Assembly: GCF_003696315.1 (NCBI RefSeq)
Contig: NZ_RFFN01000001.1
Span: 541,679 to 605,678, forward strand
DNA length: 64,000 nucleotides
DNA from: Pseudomonas songnenensis
GTDB taxonomy: Bacteria; Pseudomonadota; Gammaproteobacteria; Pseudomonadales; Pseudomonadaceae
Reading direction: 5' to 3'
Position 1 is the first letter of the stretch, and every line of letters starts with the position of its first letter. Position numbers and translations under genes: made by a program. This document shows positions 42,442 through 52,508 of this stretch, piece by piece. The notes beneath the pieces were generated by a model. The model did no database searches and was not told the origin of the DNA. It was given only the letters and a program-made list of their open reading frames with translations.

Positions 42442-44832
42442 TCAGGCGTCCAGTGGCAGCTGCAGGTTGATCGGGCCGCCGTTCTGCTGCAACCGGCACT
42501 GCGCCGCCGGCTGTGGCCGAGCGTAATAGAAACCCTGCAGGCTGGGGCAGCCGTTGAGGCGCAGGAACGCCGCCTGACGCTCGTTCTCTACCCCTTCGGC
42601 GACCACGTGCAGGCCGAGGTGGCTGGCCATGGTAAGGATGCCCCGCACCAGCGCGACGGACTCTTCACTGTCGGGCAGGCCGCTGACGAATTCGCGGTCG
42701 ATCTTGATGCCGTCGAAGCGGAAGCGCTGCAGATAGGTCAGCGAGGCATAGCCGGTGCCGAAATCGTCGAGCAGCAGCGGCAGCCCGGCGGCCTTCAGGC
42801 GGGTAAGCGTCTGCTGCACGTGCTCGTCCGCTTCGAGCAGCGCGCTTTCGGTGATCTCCAGCTCGAGCATGCTGGTCGAGGCGCCTTCCTCTTCGAGTAT
42901 CGCCAGCAGACTGCCGGCCAGGTCGGCCTGCCTGAAATCCAGTGGCGAAAGGTTGACCGCGATGCGCAGCGAGTAGCCCTGTGCATGCCAGCGGCAGGCC
43001 TGGCGGCAGGCTTCGCGGAACACCCAGCGCGTCGCCTCGATGATCATGCCGCTGTCTTCCAGCACCGGGATGAACTCTCCGGGCGGTACCAAGCCGCGCT
43101 CCGGCGAATTCCAGCGCAGCAGGGCTTCCATGACTTCGGGCTCGCCCTGGGCATTGACCTGGGCCTGGTAATGCAGCACGAACTCGTCCCGGTCCAGCGC
43201 CCGGCGCAGGGCCTGCTCGAGGGCGCGGCGTCCGGCGGCGGCATCGCTGAGCGCGTCGTTGTAGAACACCGTGCAGTTGCGGCCGGCATCCTTGGCCGCA
43301 TACAGCGCCAGGTCCACCTGCTTGAGCAGGTCGCTGGCGCTGTGCCGGCCGTCGCTGATGGCAACGCCGATGCTTGGGCTGACGTAGCACTCGTACTGGC
43401 CGATGCGCACCGGCGGCCGGAAGCCTTCGATGATGCACTGGGCCAGCTGCTCGGCGCGGATGTGGTTGCTGCCGTCGAGCAGCAGCATGAATTCGTCGCC
43501 ACCGCTACGCGATAGCAGCGCATGCTCGGGCATCAGCCGGCCCAGGCGGTCGCCGATCTGCACCAGCAGCTTGTCGCCGATCTCGTGACCGAGGCTGTCA
43601 TTGATGCGCTTGAAGTGGTCCAGGTCGAGGTAAAGCAGCGTCAGCGGCAGGCGCGCCGCGAGCAACTGTTCGAGGCGCTGCACCAGGTAGTTGCGATTGG
43701 CCAGCTGCGTCAGCGGATCGAAGTGGGCGAGAAAGCGCAGACGCTGTTCGGCGCGCAGGCGGTCGCTGATGTCGCGCAGCAGCACGAGGAAATGGCGAAC
43801 ACCGTAGCGCTGGAATGGCGTGCAGCTGATCTCCAGCGGCACCTCCCGATCATGACGGCGACCGGTCAGCTCCAGCGGCGTGTTCGCCGGGGTGCTCAGC
43901 AGGCGGGTGGTGGCATCGCTTTCCAGCAGGCGATCACCCGGCAGGTTGCCCAGCAGCTCCGCCGGGGTACAGCCGAACAGCGCTGCCGCCGCAGGGTTGG
44001 CCTGCAGCACGCGCAGCTCGCGGTCTACCACCAGCATGCCGATCGGCGCGGTGTCGACCAGGTCGCGGAACAGCTGCTCGCTCTCGCTGAGCGCCAGCTG
44101 GCGCTCGTGCAGCTGGTTCATCATCTGATTGATGGTTCTGGCCAGCCGGCCGATCTCGTCGCGGCCGCCGACCGACAGGTTCTGCGGTTGCTGATCGATG
44201 GCGAATTGACGTGCGGCCTGGTCGATGCGGGCCAGGCGGCGCGTCAGCAGACGGCCATAGAGGCGGTTGAGGATCAAGCCGAGCAGCAGCAACAGGGTCA
44301 GCGTCTGCGCCAGGTAGAACCAGGCCTCGCGCTTGGTCTGCGCCAGCATCGGCGCGAAGTCGTACTCCACCAGCAGCGCTTCGCGAAGCGGCGTACCGTC
44401 CTGGGCGACACGGTCCAGCGGGTAGATCGCCAGCTGCCTGGAACCTTCGCCGAACCAACCCGCGCGGCCGCCGTTCACCTGTTTGGCGAGTTCGCCAGCA
44501 TCGATCAGCGTCAGGCGCTCGGGTGACAGGCCCAGCTGGGTCGTGGCGATCACCTGTAGCCCGCGGTCGATCACCATCGCCCAGAGCACACCTTCCAGGC
44601 TGGCCAGATCGGCCAGCTCGGTTTCCAGCTCGGCGTTGCGGCCGAGGCGGCGATGATCGCTCAGGCTGCTCTGCAACAGGGCAAGATGCTGCGAGGTGTG
44701 ATTGCGCCAGCCGGCGAGATTTTCCTCGATACGGGTCGGCAGGTGCCAGGCAGTCAGCATGACCGTGAACAGCAGACCGAAGATGCCCAGCAGCAGGGGC
44801 AGCGATCGGCGAAGCGACAACCTTGTCAGCAT
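42442..44832 (-). CDS. HAMP-PAS-GGDEF-EAL cyclic-di-GMP enzyme
   Basis: A 796-residue inner-membrane protein. TM1 is at about 10-29, a periplasmic region covers 30-170, TM2 is at about 171-189, followed by HAMP (190-245), PAS (250-360), GGDEF (365-525) and EAL (540-790). The cyclase motif is intact GGDEF (444-448) but lacks the RxxD inhibitory site. The EAL motif (EAL 569-571), DDFGTGY (689-695) and the FDGIKID segment look catalytically competent, so it may both make and degrade c-di-GMP. The start overlaps the stop of the binding-protein gene by seven bases, and GAGGG precedes it. The two are presumably a ligand sensor and its effector. Confidence 0.92.
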   Translation of the reverse strand: MLTRLSLRRSLPLLLGIFGLLFTVMLTAWHLPTRIEENLAGWRNHTSQHLALLQSSLSDHRRLGRNAELETELADLASLEGVLWAMVIDRGLQVIATTQLGLSPERLTLIDAGELAKQVNGGRAGWFGEGSRQLAIYPLDRVAQDGTPLREALLVEYDFAPMLAQTKREAWFYLAQTLTLLLLLGLILNRLYGRLLTRRLARIDQAARQFAIDQQPQNLSVGGRDEIGRLARTINQMMNQLHERQLALSESEQLFRDLVDTAPIGMLVVDRELRVLQANPAAAALFGCTPAELLGNLPGDRLLESDATTRLLSTPANTPLELTGRRHDREVPLEISCTPFQRYGVRHFLVLLRDISDRLRAEQRLRFLAHFDPLTQLANRNYLVQRLEQLLAARLPLTLLYLDLDHFKRINDSLGHEIGDKLLVQIGDRLGRLMPEHALLSRSGGDEFMLLLDGSNHIRAEQLAQCIIEGFRPPVRIGQYECYVSPSIGVAISDGRHSASDLLKQVDLALYAAKDAGRNCTVFYNDALSDAAAGRRALEQALRRALDRDEFVLHYQAQVNAQGEPEVMEALLRWNSPERGLVPPGEFIPVLEDSGMIIEATRWVFREACRQACRWHAQGYSLRIAVNLSPLDFRQADLAGSLLAILEEEGASTSMLELEITESALLEADEHVQQTLTRLKAAGLPLLLDDFGTGYASLTYLQRFRFDGIKIDREFVSGLPDSEESVALVRGILTMASHLGLHVVAEGVENERQAAFLRLNGCPSLQGFYYARPQPAAQCRLQQNGGPINLQLPLDA

Positions 44833-45761
44833 TTTCGACCCTCGCAGCGAGCGATCAGATTGATCGGGTTCGAACCGTTGAGCAGCCGGCGTTCGCGCAG
44901 ATACTGGCTGAGCTGCCCGATGCTCTGCTGCAACTGGCCCTCGTCGAACCACTCACGGTTGACGGCGCGATCACCCATCAACAAGCCGTCTAGGGTGACC
45001 TGCAGTGCCATCGGCGTCAGGCCCAGGCGCGCATGCAGGCGCGGATCGGTTTCACCTCGATTGTCCTGCCATGTGCGCAGTGCATCGAACCAGAGCGCTC
45101 TGAGTTTCTGCCGCTGCTCGGTGTTGACCCGCTGCCGGTCGACCACCAGTACGTCGACGATTTCGCCGGGCAGCTGGCGGCTGTCGAAGATGCGCCGGGC
45201 GCCCTTGCTTTCCAGCGCCGGAGCCTCCGAAGCAAAGGTGATGACAGCGTCGACATCGCCAGCGGCGAAGGCGGCAGCCTGCTCATGCACCGGCAGGCTG
45301 ACCACCTGCAGATCGTCGATCCGCAGCCCGGCCTGATCCAGCACGCGGGAAAGGAAGTAGGCGCCCAGCGCAGTGTTCTCGACGCCGATGCGATGGCCGG
45401 CGAGGTCCTTCAGGTCGGTCAGCGGCGCGCGGGCGAACAGCGCATCGGCGCCAGCTGAAACGTTGGTGACCAGAATGATCTCAAGATTGAGCTCCGCTGC
45501 GCTGTCCTGCAGCAGCAGCGTTTCATCGAGGGTGAGCATGGCGGCATCCAGCATGCCGTTGCGAAAACCGCGCAGTACGCCGGTGGTGGTCGGGTACTCG
45601 ACCAGCCGGACGCCGCTGGGGGCTGTCCAGCCGAGGTCGTCCGCGAGGTAGATCGGCGCATAGCCAAGCCAGCGATTGCTGCCGATGCGAATGGCTTCCG
45701 AATCGGGCTGGCAGCCAAGCAAGGCGATCAACAGCAGCAGGACGGTAGTGCAGCGGAACAT
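44826..45761 (-). CDS. NMT1/SsuA-like substrate-binding lipoprotein
   Basis: A 311-residue lipoprotein: MFRCTTVLLLLIALLGC with lipobox L-L-G-C at Cys17. The mature part is a type II binding protein of the taurine/sulfonate/thiamine-precursor group: IRIGSNRWLGYAPIYLADDLGW, RLVEYPTTTGVLRGFRNGMLDAAMLTLDETLLL and DLAGHRIGVENTALGAYFLSRVL. No ABC permease or ATPase is adjacent. Instead its 3' end overlaps the start of a GGDEF/EAL gene, which suggests it presents a ligand to that protein's periplasmic domain. GGAGAA lies six bases before the ATG. Ligand unknown. Confidence 0.88.
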   Translation of the reverse strand: MFRCTTVLLLLIALLGCQPDSEAIRIGSNRWLGYAPIYLADDLGWTAPSGVRLVEYPTTTGVLRGFRNGMLDAAMLTLDETLLLQDSAAELNLEIILVTNVSAGADALFARAPLTDLKDLAGHRIGVENTALGAYFLSRVLDQAGLRIDDLQVVSLPVHEQAAAFAAGDVDAVITFASEAPALESKGARRIFDSRQLPGEIVDVLVVDRQRVNTEQRQKLRALWFDALRTWQDNRGETDPRLHARLGLTPMALQVTLDGLLMGDRAVNREWFDEGQLQQSIGQLSQYLRERRLLNGSNPINLIARCEGRKC

Positions 45762-45913
45762 ACGATTTCTCCGCGATATCTGTTGGCCACCATAGCGGAA
45801 CCGTACGGTCACGGGAATCCCTGCTAAAGCAGGGGACATTGACTGGATGCATCGGCGGGTGCGCTGAATCGCTTCAGCGATGGTCGATCGACACCAACCG
45901 CACGGCACGGTGC

Positions 45914-46969
45914 TCAGTTGCGGCAGGTTGCACGGGCATAGTCGGTGATCAGCCTGGGCAGGTTTTCCAGGGCCTCGGTGCTCTGCGCAGCGCCAATCTG
46001 CAGCGCCTCCTTGGGCATGCCGAAGACCACGCAGCTGGCTTCGTCCTGCGCCACGGTACGGGCACCGGCCTCGCGCATGTTCAGCAGGCCCCGTGCGCCA
46101 TCGTCGCCCATGCCGGTCATGATGATGCCCAGCGCGTTGTGCCCGGCATGCCGCGCCACCGAGCGGAACAGCACATCCACCGAGGGTTTGTGGCGGTTGA
46201 CCGGCGGCCCGTCGAGCACTTCGACGAAGTACTGCGCACCGCTGCGCTTGAGCTGCATGTGCCGCCCGCCGGGCGCGACCAGCGCCAGTCCGGCGCGCAC
46301 CCGATCCATATGGCGCGCCTCTCGCACTTCGATCTGGCACAGGTTGTTCAGTCGCTGGGCGAAGGCTGCGGTGAATTTCTCCGGCATGTGCTGGACGATG
46401 ACGATGCCCGGGCTGTCCGCCGGCAACTGGCGCAGCACCAGCTCCAGTGCCTGGGTGCCGCCGGTCGAGGTGCCAAGCGCGATGACACGATCGGTGGTGG
46501 TCAGCCCCGCCGCCGGCGATGGCTCCCGGGACGGGCTGCTGGGTTTCGGTTGCGCACGCACGGCGGCGCGCGGCCGGCTGCGGGCTGCCTGTTCGATCTG
46601 CCGGATCAGCTCGCTGGAGAGGTGCTGCAGGCTTTCCTTGAGGCCCAGTCGGGCCTTGGTGAACACACCGACCGCTCCGGCTGCCAGCGCTTCTAGGGTG
46701 ATCGCCGCACCGGCCTCGGTGAGGGTCGAGCAGATGATCGCCGGTGTCGGTCGTTCAGCCATGATCTTGCGCAGAAAGGTGATGCCGTCCATGCGTGGCA
46801 TCTCCACGTCCAGCACCAGCACGTCCGGCCAGTCGCGCTGCATCTTTTCCAGGGCGAACAGCGGGTCGGCGGCCTGACCGATGACCTGGATGCCCGGGTG
46901 GCTGTCCAGGCAGGCGGTCAGTACCTGGCGCACCAGCGCGGAGTCGTCGACGATGAAGACCTTGATCAT
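45914..46969 (-). CDS. cheB: Chemotaxis methylesterase/response regulator CheB
   Basis: CheB demethylates or deamidates glutamates on the receptors when phosphorylated. The 351-residue protein has an N-terminal receiver (D9 and phosphoacceptor D54 in [12 protein letters not shown]), a Pro/Ser/Arg linker of about 30 residues, and the esterase domain with catalytic triad S168 (ALGTSTGGT), H194 ([10 protein letters not shown]) and D290 ([10 protein letters not shown]). It is the last gene of the che cluster, 19 bases after cheR. Confidence 0.96.
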   Translation of the reverse strand: MIKVFIVDDSALVRQVLTACLDSHPGIQVIGQAADPLFALEKMQRDWPDVLVLDVEMPRMDGITFLRKIMAERPTPAIICSTLTEAGAAITLEALAAGAVGVFTKARLGLKESLQHLSSELIRQIEQAARSRPRAAVRAQPKPSSPSREPSPAAGLTTTDRVIALGTSTGGTQALELVLRQLPADSPGIVIVQHMPEKFTAAFAQRLNNLCQIEVREARHMDRVRAGLALVAPGGRHMQLKRSGAQYFVEVLDGPPVNRHKPSVDVLFRSVARHAGHNALGIIMTGMGDDGARGLLNMREAGARTVAQDEASCVVFGMPKEALQIGAAQSTEALENLPRLITDYARATCRN

Positions 46970-46988
46970 GTGTGGCTACCTGGCTGGT

Positions 46989-47795
46989 TCATAGACGCTC
47001 GAACACCGAAGGCGCCACACCGCGCAACGGCAAACCGAAACCGTGCACGCTCTCGGCGTGGCCAATCAGCAGCAGACCGCCCGGGCGCAGGTGCTGCAGC
47101 AGGCGTGCGGTGATGGCGCGCTTGTCGTCGGCGCCGAAGTAGATCAGCACGTTGCGCAGCATGATCAGGTCCATCGGTTCCAGATCCTGCGGCAGCGGAC
47201 GCATGAGGTTGATCTCGCGAAAGCTGACCCGCTCGCGCAGCGCCTGGCTGATACGAAAGTTGCCATCCTGAGCGCCGACGCCACGCAGGCAGTGGCGCTT
47301 GAGCCAGCCGGCTGGGAAGGCGTCGGTATCGGTCATCGGATAGACCGCCTCGCGAGCCTTGTGCAGCACGCTCTGGCTCAGGTCGCTGGCGAGGATCGAC
47401 CAGTCGGAGCGGGCGTGCTCGGCCAGTACCATCGCCAGGCTGTAGGGCTCTTCGCCGCTTGAGCAGGCGGCGCTCCAGCAGCGCAGCGGCCCGCGGCGGC
47501 CTGCCAGCCACTGGGCGAGAAAGCGGAAGTGCTGCGGCTCGCGGAAGAAGTAGGTTTCGTTGGTGGTCAGCAGGTCGACCACCAGCCGCCGCTCGACCTG
47601 CTGCTCCGGCGCGCGCAGCAGATCCAGATACTGCGCATAGTCGCGCAGGCCCAGCGCCCTGAGCCGGCGCATCAGCCGGCCGGCCACCAGCGGTCGCTTG
47701 CCTTCGCTCATGCGAATCCCGGAGGCCTCGGCCATCAGCTTCTGCAGATAGCGGAACTCCCGATCGCCCAGCGTTGGCAGGTGGGTCGTCGTCAC
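46989..47795 (-). CDS. cheR: Chemotaxis protein methyltransferase CheR
   Basis: CheR methylates receptor glutamates with SAM. The GTG start at 47795 gives 268 residues beginning MTTTHLPTLGDREFRYLQKLM, the normal CheR N-terminus, one base after the cheW stop. The helical N-domain with VAGRLMRRLRALGL is followed by the SAM domain: LLTTNETYFFREPQHF, CWSAACSSGEEPYSLAMVL and LMLRNVLIYF. There is no pentapeptide-binding insert requirement visible, and the MCP here lacks a C-terminal pentapeptide. Confidence 0.94.
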   Translation of the reverse strand: MTTTHLPTLGDREFRYLQKLMAEASGIRMSEGKRPLVAGRLMRRLRALGLRDYAQYLDLLRAPEQQVERRLVVDLLTTNETYFFREPQHFRFLAQWLAGRRGPLRCWSAACSSGEEPYSLAMVLAEHARSDWSILASDLSQSVLHKAREAVYPMTDTDAFPAGWLKRHCLRGVGAQDGNFRISQALRERVSFREINLMRPLPQDLEPMDLIMLRNVLIYFGADDKRAITARLLQHLRPGGLLLIGHAESVHGFGLPLRGVAPSVFERL

Positions 47796-47796
47796 T

Positions 47797-48294
47797 TCAG
47801 CCTGCCAGCGCCATGACGCGATTGAGCTGCAGGATGTCGTCCAGCGAGAGCACCCGGCGCACGTCGAGGATGATGGTGAAGCCCTGTTCGTTGCGCGCCA
47901 TGCCGGCGATGAAGTCGGTGCGGATGCCGGTGCCGAAGGGCGGTGCCGGCTCGACCTCATGCCCTTCGATGTCCAGCACCGCATCCACTGCATCGACCAC
48001 CAGGCCGATGCGCTGCTGTACCTCGTTGAGCTCCAGCTCGATGATCACGATGCAGGTGCGCTTGCTCGCGGCGGTGCGCTCCATGCCGAAGCGCGCCGCC
48101 AGGTCCAGCACGGGCACCACGTTGCCGCGCAGGTTGATTACCCCATGGATGCACGCGGGCATCATCGGCACGCTGGTGATCTGGCCGTACTCGATGATTT
48201 CCCGGACCAGCTCGATCGGCAGGGCATAGCGCGCCTGGCGAACCCGGAACGAGAGGTGCTGGATGCTGTGCTCGGTGTTGGCGATCTGGTTCAT
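47797..48294 (-). CDS. cheW: Chemotaxis coupling protein CheW
   Basis: CheW links the receptor to CheA. The 165-residue single CheW domain shows HLSFRVRQARYALPIELVREIIEY, PACIHGVINLRGNVVPVLDLAARFG and IGLVVDAVDAVLDIEGHEVEPAPPFG. It lies 10 bases downstream of the MCP gene. It is the only cheW of the cluster. Confidence 0.95.
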   Translation of the reverse strand: MNQIANTEHSIQHLSFRVRQARYALPIELVREIIEYGQITSVPMMPACIHGVINLRGNVVPVLDLAARFGMERTAASKRTCIVIIELELNEVQQRIGLVVDAVDAVLDIEGHEVEPAPPFGTGIRTDFIAGMARNEQGFTIILDVRRVLSLDDILQLNRVMALAG

Positions 48295-48304
48295 GCGCGC
48301 ACCC

Positions 48305-49951
48305 TCAGCTGAAGCTGACGAACTGGCTGTCGTCCACCGACGTCCGCGCCCGCTGCTCGCCGCGTGGGCTCGTGGCCGCCGGGCGTGGGCTGGCGAACGG
48401 CACCGGACGCCGCAGCGGCTGCGAGGCGGTGTTGGTGGCGTCGAAGCGGAAGAAGCTGATCAGCTCGAGCAGCTGCCCGGCCTGGGCGTTCATTTCCTCG
48501 GAGGTGGCGGCCAGCTCCTCGGAAGCCGAGGCGTTCTGCTGGGTGATCTGGTTCATCTGGCCCATGGCGATGTTGATCTGCTCGGCTCCGCTGCTCTGCT
48601 CCTGCGAGGCGGCGGTGATCTCCTGCACCAGGTCGGATGTCTTCTGGATGTTCGGCACGATCTCGTCGAGCAGCGACCCGGCCTGCTCGGCCAGTTGCAC
48701 GCTGTTGCTGGCGACACCGCCGATCTCCTGGGCAGCGACCTGACTGCGTTCGGCCAGCTTGCGCACTTCGGCGGCGACCACCGCGAAGCCCTTGCCGTGA
48801 TCGCCGGCACGTGCGGCCTCGATGGCGGCGTTGAGGGCGAGCAGGTTGGTCTGGTAGGCGATGTCGTCGATGATGCCGATCTTGTCGGCGATCTGCTTCA
48901 TCGCCTGGACCATGTCGCGTACCGCACGGCCGCCTTCGACGGCGTCATTGGCGGCCTTGCCGGCAATGTTGTCGGTGATCTTCGCGCTTTCGGTGTTCTG
49001 TGCGATCGAGGCGGACATCTGCTCCACCGAGGCGGTGGTTTCCTCAACGCTGGCGGCCTGCTCGCTGGCGGCCTGGCTCAGCGACTGCGAGGTGGCGCTG
49101 ACTTCCTCGGAGGCCGACGACAGCGAGTCGGCGGCGCTGCGAACGTCGCTGATGACGTTGCGCAGGCGTTCGGCCATGTTGTTCATCGAACTGAGCAGGC
49201 GCCCGGTTTCATCCTTGCTGTTGACCTCCAGCTGCACGCCCAGATCACCGGCGGCGAGGCTGTCGGCAACGCTGACGGCACGATTGAGCGGGCGGGTGAT
49301 GCTGCGCGTGACGAGCATGCCGACGATGAAACCGAGCACCACGGCGAGCAGGATCAGGCCGATCATCTGCGTCTTGGAGCCGAGATAGATCGCGTTGATC
49401 TGCGCGTTCGCTTCCTGGGCGCGGTCGCGGCGGAACGCCACCGCTTCGGACATCAGGTTGTCCACCGTCTCGCCGCTGCGCGACAGTGCCGGAAACAGCT
49501 CGCTGAAGGCGCTCTGCTCGGCCAGTTCGGCCGATGCCAGGTGGATCGAGAGGATTTCGTTGAGCCGGCGCTCGTAGTCGGCCAGCGGCTCATCGATGCG
49601 GTTGACCAAGGCCTTGGCCTGATCGGAGTGGAAGGACTTCTTGGCCTGCTCCAGAGTGGCGCGGGTATCGACCAGCGCTTTCTGCGCTGCCGCGGCGGAG
49701 CTGTCGCGTGCTTCCTGGGTGGTGGCCAGCAGCGAGCCGCGCAGGGCGCGCCCGGCGATGATCAGCGAATAGTTGGCGCTATGCACCGCGTCGATGCCGG
49801 TCAGGTCGCGCTCGTACATCAGATCGGACAGCTCGCTGACCTCGGAGAGGTTGCGGATGCCGAGCAGGCCGACGGCGATGGTCAGCATCACCACCAGCAG
49901 GAAGCCCAGGGTCAGGCGCGCGCCGATTTTCATGTTGCGGAAGAATTGCAT
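48305..49951 (-). CDS. Methyl-accepting chemotaxis protein (4-helix-bundle sensor)
   Basis: A 548-residue transmembrane receptor. TM1 is at about 10-31. The periplasmic part (32-190) is all-helical, starting [31 protein letters not shown], typical of a four-helix-bundle (4HB_MCP) domain. TM2 is at about 193-214, then HAMP and the signalling hairpin with tip [43 protein letters not shown]. The C-terminal tail ([27 protein letters not shown]) lacks a CheR-binding pentapeptide. AAGGAG precedes the ATG, which overlaps the cheA 3' end by 22 bases. The ligand is unknown. Confidence 0.94.
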   Translation of the reverse strand: MQFFRNMKIGARLTLGFLLVVMLTIAVGLLGIRNLSEVSELSDLMYERDLTGIDAVHSANYSLIIAGRALRGSLLATTQEARDSSAAAAQKALVDTRATLEQAKKSFHSDQAKALVNRIDEPLADYERRLNEILSIHLASAELAEQSAFSELFPALSRSGETVDNLMSEAVAFRRDRAQEANAQINAIYLGSKTQMIGLILLAVVLGFIVGMLVTRSITRPLNRAVSVADSLAAGDLGVQLEVNSKDETGRLLSSMNNMAERLRNVISDVRSAADSLSSASEEVSATSQSLSQAASEQAASVEETTASVEQMSASIAQNTESAKITDNIAGKAANDAVEGGRAVRDMVQAMKQIADKIGIIDDIAYQTNLLALNAAIEAARAGDHGKGFAVVAAEVRKLAERSQVAAQEIGGVASNSVQLAEQAGSLLDEIVPNIQKTSDLVQEITAASQEQSSGAEQINIAMGQMNQITQQNASASEELAATSEEMNAQAGQLLELISFFRFDATNTASQPLRRPVPFASPRPAATSPRGEQRARTSVDDSQFVSFS

Positions 49952-52176
49952 GGGGTTTCTCCTTGCTGACCTGCGGCGATCTGGCGGGGCTGGCTGGTAC
50001 GCAGATCAGCAGGGCTCGCTTCGACGTGGGTATGCAGATGACGGAACAGACTGGGAATATCCAGGATCAGGGCGACTTGCCCGCTCCCGAGAATGGTTGA
50101 GCCGCCAATGCCCTGCAGATGCTGGAACAGCTGGCCGAGGGGCTTGATGACGGTTTGCAGTTCACCGTGCAGGTGATCGACGATCAGCCCGGCCTGTTGC
50201 CGGCCGTGACTGACGACAATGATGTTGCGGCGCTTGCTGGGGGCCTCGCGCAGTTTGAAATGCGCGGCCAGCGACAGGCACGGCAGCGGTCGGCCGCGCA
50301 GGTCGAGGTAGCCGTAGGCGGCGCCATCGAGCTGATCGGCCTCCAGCTCCAGGCATTCGGTGACCATGTCCAGCGGAATGACGAAGTAGTCGTCGCCAAG
50401 GCTGATCAGGAAGCCATCGATGATGGCCAGGGTCAGCGGCAGGCGGATGCGGAAGGTGCAGCCTTCGCCAGGTCGCGAGTCGATCTCGATGGTGCCGCGC
50501 AGCGCATCGATGGCGCTGCGCACCACATCCATGCCCACGCCACGCCCGGAAAGGTCGGAAACGTTGTCGGCGGTAGAAAACCCGGCGGCGAAGATCAGCA
50601 TTTGCACGTCGTGATCGCTGAGGTTCGCCTGGGCATCGATCAGGCCGCGGGCAACGGCCTTCTCGCGGATGCGCCGGGTGTTCAGCCCGTGGCCGTCGTC
50701 GGCGACTTCGATGACGATCATCCCCGACTCGTGATACGCGTCCAGGCGCAGATGCCCTTCGGCCGACTTGCCTGCCGCGAGGCGCTGGTCGGCCGGCTCG
50801 ATGCCGTGGTCGATGGCGTTGCGCACCAGGTGGGTCAGCGGGTCGGCCAGCCGATCAATCACCGCCTTGTCCAGTTCGGTGTCGGCGCCTTGTATCTCCA
50901 GGCGGATGTCCTTGCCCAGCTGCTGGCTGACGTCGCGCACCACACGGTGGAAGCGGTTGAAGGTGTCGCCGATCTCGATCATGCGCAGCTTCAGCGCCGC
51001 TTCACGGATCTGTTCGACATGCAGATTGACCGTCTGCGTGCTTTCGATGCAGGCGGCGTCGCCCTTCAGCTGGGCCCGCAGCTGGGCACCGGCGGCGCTG
51101 ATCACCAGTTCGCCAACCAGGTTGATCAGCTCGTCGAGCTTGTGCGCGGCGACGCGGATCTGGCTGTTCTCCTGGTTGCGCTTCTCGCGCACCGTCTGTT
51201 GCTTGGCCAGCGCTGCGTTGACGCCCTGGGCCGGCACCATGCCTTGCTCCACCAGTACGCTGCCCAGCGGACGTGGCTGTTGCGCGTCGGCAGCCTGCAG
51301 GCGCAGCGCCTGGTCCAGTTCCAGCTCGGTGAGCAGGCCGCTGGCGACGAGGATGCGGCCGATCTTCTGGTCGGTTTCCGGCAGCTCGTGGATCAGCCGC
51401 AGGTAGTCATCCAGCGCGGCGTTCGGCGGCAGGATGCGCAGCGTGCAGAAGTCGCGGATGAACTCGAAGACGTCTTCGATCTCGGCCTTGCCGGCCGTCG
51501 TGCACAGGTCGATCTCCATGCCCAGGTAGCAGCTTTCGGGGTCCATTTCGGCCAGCGCCGGCAGCGCGTCGTCGATCAGTTCCAGCTGCAGGATGTCGCC
51601 CAGCCGGCTGAGATAGCGGAGAAAGGAGGCCGGGTCGAACCCGTTGCCGAGGATCTCCGGCTGCAGGCGCAGGGAGATGTGCCAGGCCGCTTCCTGGTCG
51701 CAGCTGGCGCATTTGTCGAGGCGGCCGAAAGACTTGCAGGTGTCTGGCTCGATCGTGGTCAGCGGAATGAGGTGACTGTCGTCATGGCTCGTCAGAGCTG
51801 CGATCAGCCCAGCATGGCGCGCTTCGTCCACGACCAGCTCGCCGCTGTCCGCGTCGATCAGCTCGACCATCGCATTGACCTCGTCGAGGCCGCGCAGCAG
51901 CAGGTCGAGCAGCACGGGCGTGAGCGCCTGCTGGCCCTCGCGGACCTTCATCAGCAGGCTTTCCAGGTGATGGGTGAAGTTCACCAGGGGCGTCAGCGAG
52001 AACAGGCCGGCCGACCCCTTCAGGGTGTGCATGGCGCGGAACAGCCCGTTGATGGCGTCCTCGTCGGTCGGCGTCTGCTCGAGCTGCAGCAGGTATTCCT
52101 CGGCCTGCTTGGCCAGGTCATGGGCCTCTTCGACGAAGCTCAGCAGCAGTTGGCTCCACTGTTGGTCATTGAGCAT
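49930..52176 (-). CDS. cheA: Chemotaxis-type histidine kinase CheA with MshEN-like motifs
   Basis: A 748-residue kinase. Hpt domain has phospho-His50 ([11 protein letters not shown]). Residues 165-250 form an unusual mixed domain. HATPase includes [10 protein letters not shown] (449-458), DDGHGL (493-498) and GRGVGMD (544-550). A CheW-like domain ends the protein. Between Hpt and dimerisation domains are two exactly 24-residue motifs, 271-294 (K-I-G-x-x-L ... G ... L-x-x-x-L-x-x-Q) and 303-326 (P-L-G-x-x-L ... G ... L-x-x-Q), which resemble the paired c-di-GMP-binding motifs of MshEN/GspE N-domains. Residues 147-159 also carry C-x8-C-x2-C. c-di-GMP or metal input is inferred only. Confidence 0.93.
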   Translation of the reverse strand: MLNDQQWSQLLLSFVEEAHDLAKQAEEYLLQLEQTPTDEDAINGLFRAMHTLKGSAGLFSLTPLVNFTHHLESLLMKVREGQQALTPVLLDLLLRGLDEVNAMVELIDADSGELVVDEARHAGLIAALTSHDDSHLIPLTTIEPDTCKSFGRLDKCASCDQEAAWHISLRLQPEILGNGFDPASFLRYLSRLGDILQLELIDDALPALAEMDPESCYLGMEIDLCTTAGKAEIEDVFEFIRDFCTLRILPPNAALDDYLRLIHELPETDQKIGRILVASGLLTELELDQALRLQAADAQQPRPLGSVLVEQGMVPAQGVNAALAKQQTVREKRNQENSQIRVAAHKLDELINLVGELVISAAGAQLRAQLKGDAACIESTQTVNLHVEQIREAALKLRMIEIGDTFNRFHRVVRDVSQQLGKDIRLEIQGADTELDKAVIDRLADPLTHLVRNAIDHGIEPADQRLAAGKSAEGHLRLDAYHESGMIVIEVADDGHGLNTRRIREKAVARGLIDAQANLSDHDVQMLIFAAGFSTADNVSDLSGRGVGMDVVRSAIDALRGTIEIDSRPGEGCTFRIRLPLTLAIIDGFLISLGDDYFVIPLDMVTECLELEADQLDGAAYGYLDLRGRPLPCLSLAAHFKLREAPSKRRNIIVVSHGRQQAGLIVDHLHGELQTVIKPLGQLFQHLQGIGGSTILGSGQVALILDIPSLFRHLHTHVEASPADLRTSQPRQIAAGQQGETPCNSSAT

Positions 52177-52507
52177 GGCGATCTCCGCTTGCTGCCGGCC
52201 CCTGGCTGGAGAACAGCCCCTGCAGATGCAGCAGCTGGAGCAGTTCGAGCGCGCTGGCGCTTGGGTTGCAGACTTCCAGGGTGGCGTCGCTCAGGCGCAG
52301 CTGGCGCTGGGCGGCGAGCAGCAGCTGGGCGCCGGCGGTATCCAGTTCGTCGAGTGCGCTGAGGTCCAGCTGCCAGTGGCCGCTGGGCTGCCCGCCGAAC
52401 GCGCCCAGCAGCGCGTCGCGTGCGTCGCGCACTTCATAGATGGTCAGGCTGCCGCTCAGGACCAGACGCGTGCCGGCCTCGCTGGCCTGCTGCTCGAGTG
52501 TGAACAT
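52166..52507 (-). CDS. STAS-domain protein
   Basis: A 113-residue single STAS domain (anti-sigma factor antagonist fold). The typical loop DLSALDELDTAGAQLLLAAQR contains the phosphorylatable position as Thr57. It lies between the CheY-like and CheA genes and overlaps cheA by 11 bases. In several alternative chemosensory clusters a small STAS protein accompanies CheA; its partner kinase or phosphatase is not known here. Confidence 0.92.
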   Translation of the reverse strand: MFTLEQQASEAGTRLVLSGSLTIYEVRDARDALLGAFGGQPSGHWQLDLSALDELDTAGAQLLLAAQRQLRLSDATLEVCNPSASALELLQLLHLQGLFSSQGPAASGDRHAQ

Positions 52508-52508
52508 T

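Noticed and set aside
44826..45761. Member of an ABC import system for sulfonates or thiamine precursors
   Set aside because: The fold fits, but no permease or ATPase gene lies on either side and the gene overlaps a GGDEF/EAL gene.
45819..45834. CCCTGC-TAAA-GCAGGG hairpin between cheB and the lipoprotein gene
   Set aside because: Six-base stem with no T-run on either strand; too weak to call a terminator.
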